DNA of 64,000 bases from the NCBI RefSeq assembly GCF_014652695.1, contig NZ_BMZH01000003.1:165001-229000 (forward strand), written 5' to 3'. The stretch is from Algimonas arctica (GTDB lineage Bacteria; Pseudomonadota; Alphaproteobacteria; Caulobacterales; Maricaulaceae). A program made the translations under genes and the position numbers. The notes beneath the pieces were generated by a model that had not been told where the DNA came from, did not search any database, and worked only from the letters and a program-made list of their open reading frames with translations. Below, one piece after another: positions 63,301-64,000 of this stretch (position 1 is its first letter; each line of letters opens with the position of its first letter).

Positions 63301-64000
63301 TTATTGTCTGAGCGTTCTGGCAACGCTGCGGATGCGCTCATCTTCAATATCCAGCAGCGCCTGGCCCGCATCATAATGGCGCTGCACTTCGATCATGCGC
63401 GCCATTTCCAACACAGGATTGACGTTGCTTTCTTCCAAGAAACCCGAGGCGATGTTGGGAACATCCACGTTTTGAATGTTTTCGCCGGTCCAGAGATTAT
63501 TGCCTTCGCGCTGCAATGTTTCTGTATCGGCCGTGAAAACGCCGACGCGGCCAAGTTCGACGCCGTCTGATGAAATTGTGCCATCGCGACTCACTTGAAT
63601 GGACGCCGCTTCCTGCGGGATGGCGATTTCTCCGCCGCCTGTCCCCAGCACCGCATGGCCTTGTGGGTTGACGAGAATACGGTCCGCATTGAGCATGAAA
63701 TGACCGGCGCGTGTCAGTCTTTCGCCATTCGGTGTTTGGACTTTAAAAAAGCCTTCGCCCGTCAACGCCATATCCAGTTCACCGCCTGTGGACTTCAAGC
63801 CCCCATCCGTCAGGTCCGTAGCGTGAGCGCCGAGGCGGCCCATTGATAGGCTGGTCGCGCCGTCAGGCGAGGAGGTTCCCGCTTCGATTTGACGAATATA
63901 TTCCGAGAAAACCCCGTGTTCTGCCTTAAATCCTGTGGTGCCCATATTGGCGACATTATTGGCCACGGTTGAAAATTCGCGCATCAGACCCGACTGACGG
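63301..64000 (-). CDS. flgF: Flagellar rod protein FlgF (5' end outside window)
   Basis: The frame stays open to the end of the window. It reads RQSGLMREFSTVANNVANMGTTGFKAEH, which matches FlgF from about residue 9, so the first few codons are beyond 64000. GGELDMALTGEGFFKVQTPNG and SNVNPVLEMARMIEVQRHYDAGQALLDIEDERI are typical of FlgF. It forms the proximal rod next to FlgG. At least 232 residues are visible. Confidence 0.93.
   Translation of the reverse strand, partial: RQSGLMREFSTVANNVANMGTTGFKAEHGVFSEYIRQIEAGTSSPDGATSLSMGRLGAHATDLTDGGLKSTGGELDMALTGEGFFKVQTPNGERLTRAGHFMLNADRILVNPQGHAVLGTGGGEIAIPQEAASIQVSRDGTISSDGVELGRVGVFTADTETLQREGNNLWTGENIQNVDVPNIASGFLEESNVNPVLEMARMIEVQRHYDAGQALLDIEDERIRSVARTLRQ

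Overview
The window looks like a chromosome segment of a free-living, flagellated alphaproteobacterium of moderate GC content. The evidence is: flaF and flbT next to a short flagellin gene; a DUF1217 flagellar protein; the 41-residue form of ribosomal protein L36; an hsp20 gene with an RpoH-type promoter and a ROSE-type RNA thermometer; a DUF1523 protein; and CtrA-like boxes between divergent flagellar genes. A Caulobacterales/Maricaulales (Hyphomonadaceae-like) origin fits best, but this is inference from gene content only.

Bases 1-16331 hold mostly housekeeping and scattered metabolic genes: a serine hydrolase lipoprotein, a D-amino-acid dehydrogenase-like flavoprotein, a lysophospholipase-like hydrolase, an SCP2 protein, an exported predicted methyltransferase, heat-regulated hsp20, a translationally coupled trio (SDR, DsbA-like isomerase, ketopantoate reductase family), a thioesterase, a compact aspartokinase-like/homoserine dehydrogenase fusion, a polysaccharide deacetylase, a TPR protein, rpmJ, a MltB-type transglycosylase and mnmC. 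Bases 16312-20796 are a phage-shock (Psp) locus: two very small proteins, pspA, pspB, pspC, a small secreted protein and an SGSGD-repeat (GIN/toastrack-type) protein on the minus strand, divergent from a PspF-like regulator that has lost the GAFTGA loop and the Walker B glutamate. Bases 21128-39263 carry katG, a metallo-hydrolase, a GAF/HWE-type sensor kinase, a leucine-degradation set (mccB, mccA, ivd), a nitroreductase, RidA, a FabH-like synthase, tag, a GNAT acetyltransferase and ygfZ.

Bases 39435-46776 form one plus-strand operon of seven genes: a long coiled-coil protein, an unknown 378-residue protein, an AAA+ ATPase, a strikingly AT-rich membrane protein gene fitted between its neighbours by overlapping start/stop codons, a DUF6638-like protein with a ten-aspartate run, a two-helix membrane protein and a DUF1523 protein. 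This is the best candidate in the window for an undescribed membrane-associated system.

Bases 47530-64000 are a flagellar region. On the minus strand lie flgB-flgC-fliE-fliQ-flhA-fliR-flhB plus a small FliJ-like coiled coil; flagellin-flaF-flbT-DUF1217; flgJ-like and FlgN-like genes; and flgF (cut by the window edge)-flgG-flgA-flgH-fliL. On the plus strand lie fliI, fliK and a minimal flgD. Together these supply the export gate and ATPase, rod, L-ring, hook-length control and filament. fliP, fliF, fliG, flgE and flgI are not seen here. No tRNA, rRNA, CRISPR array or insertion sequence was found.
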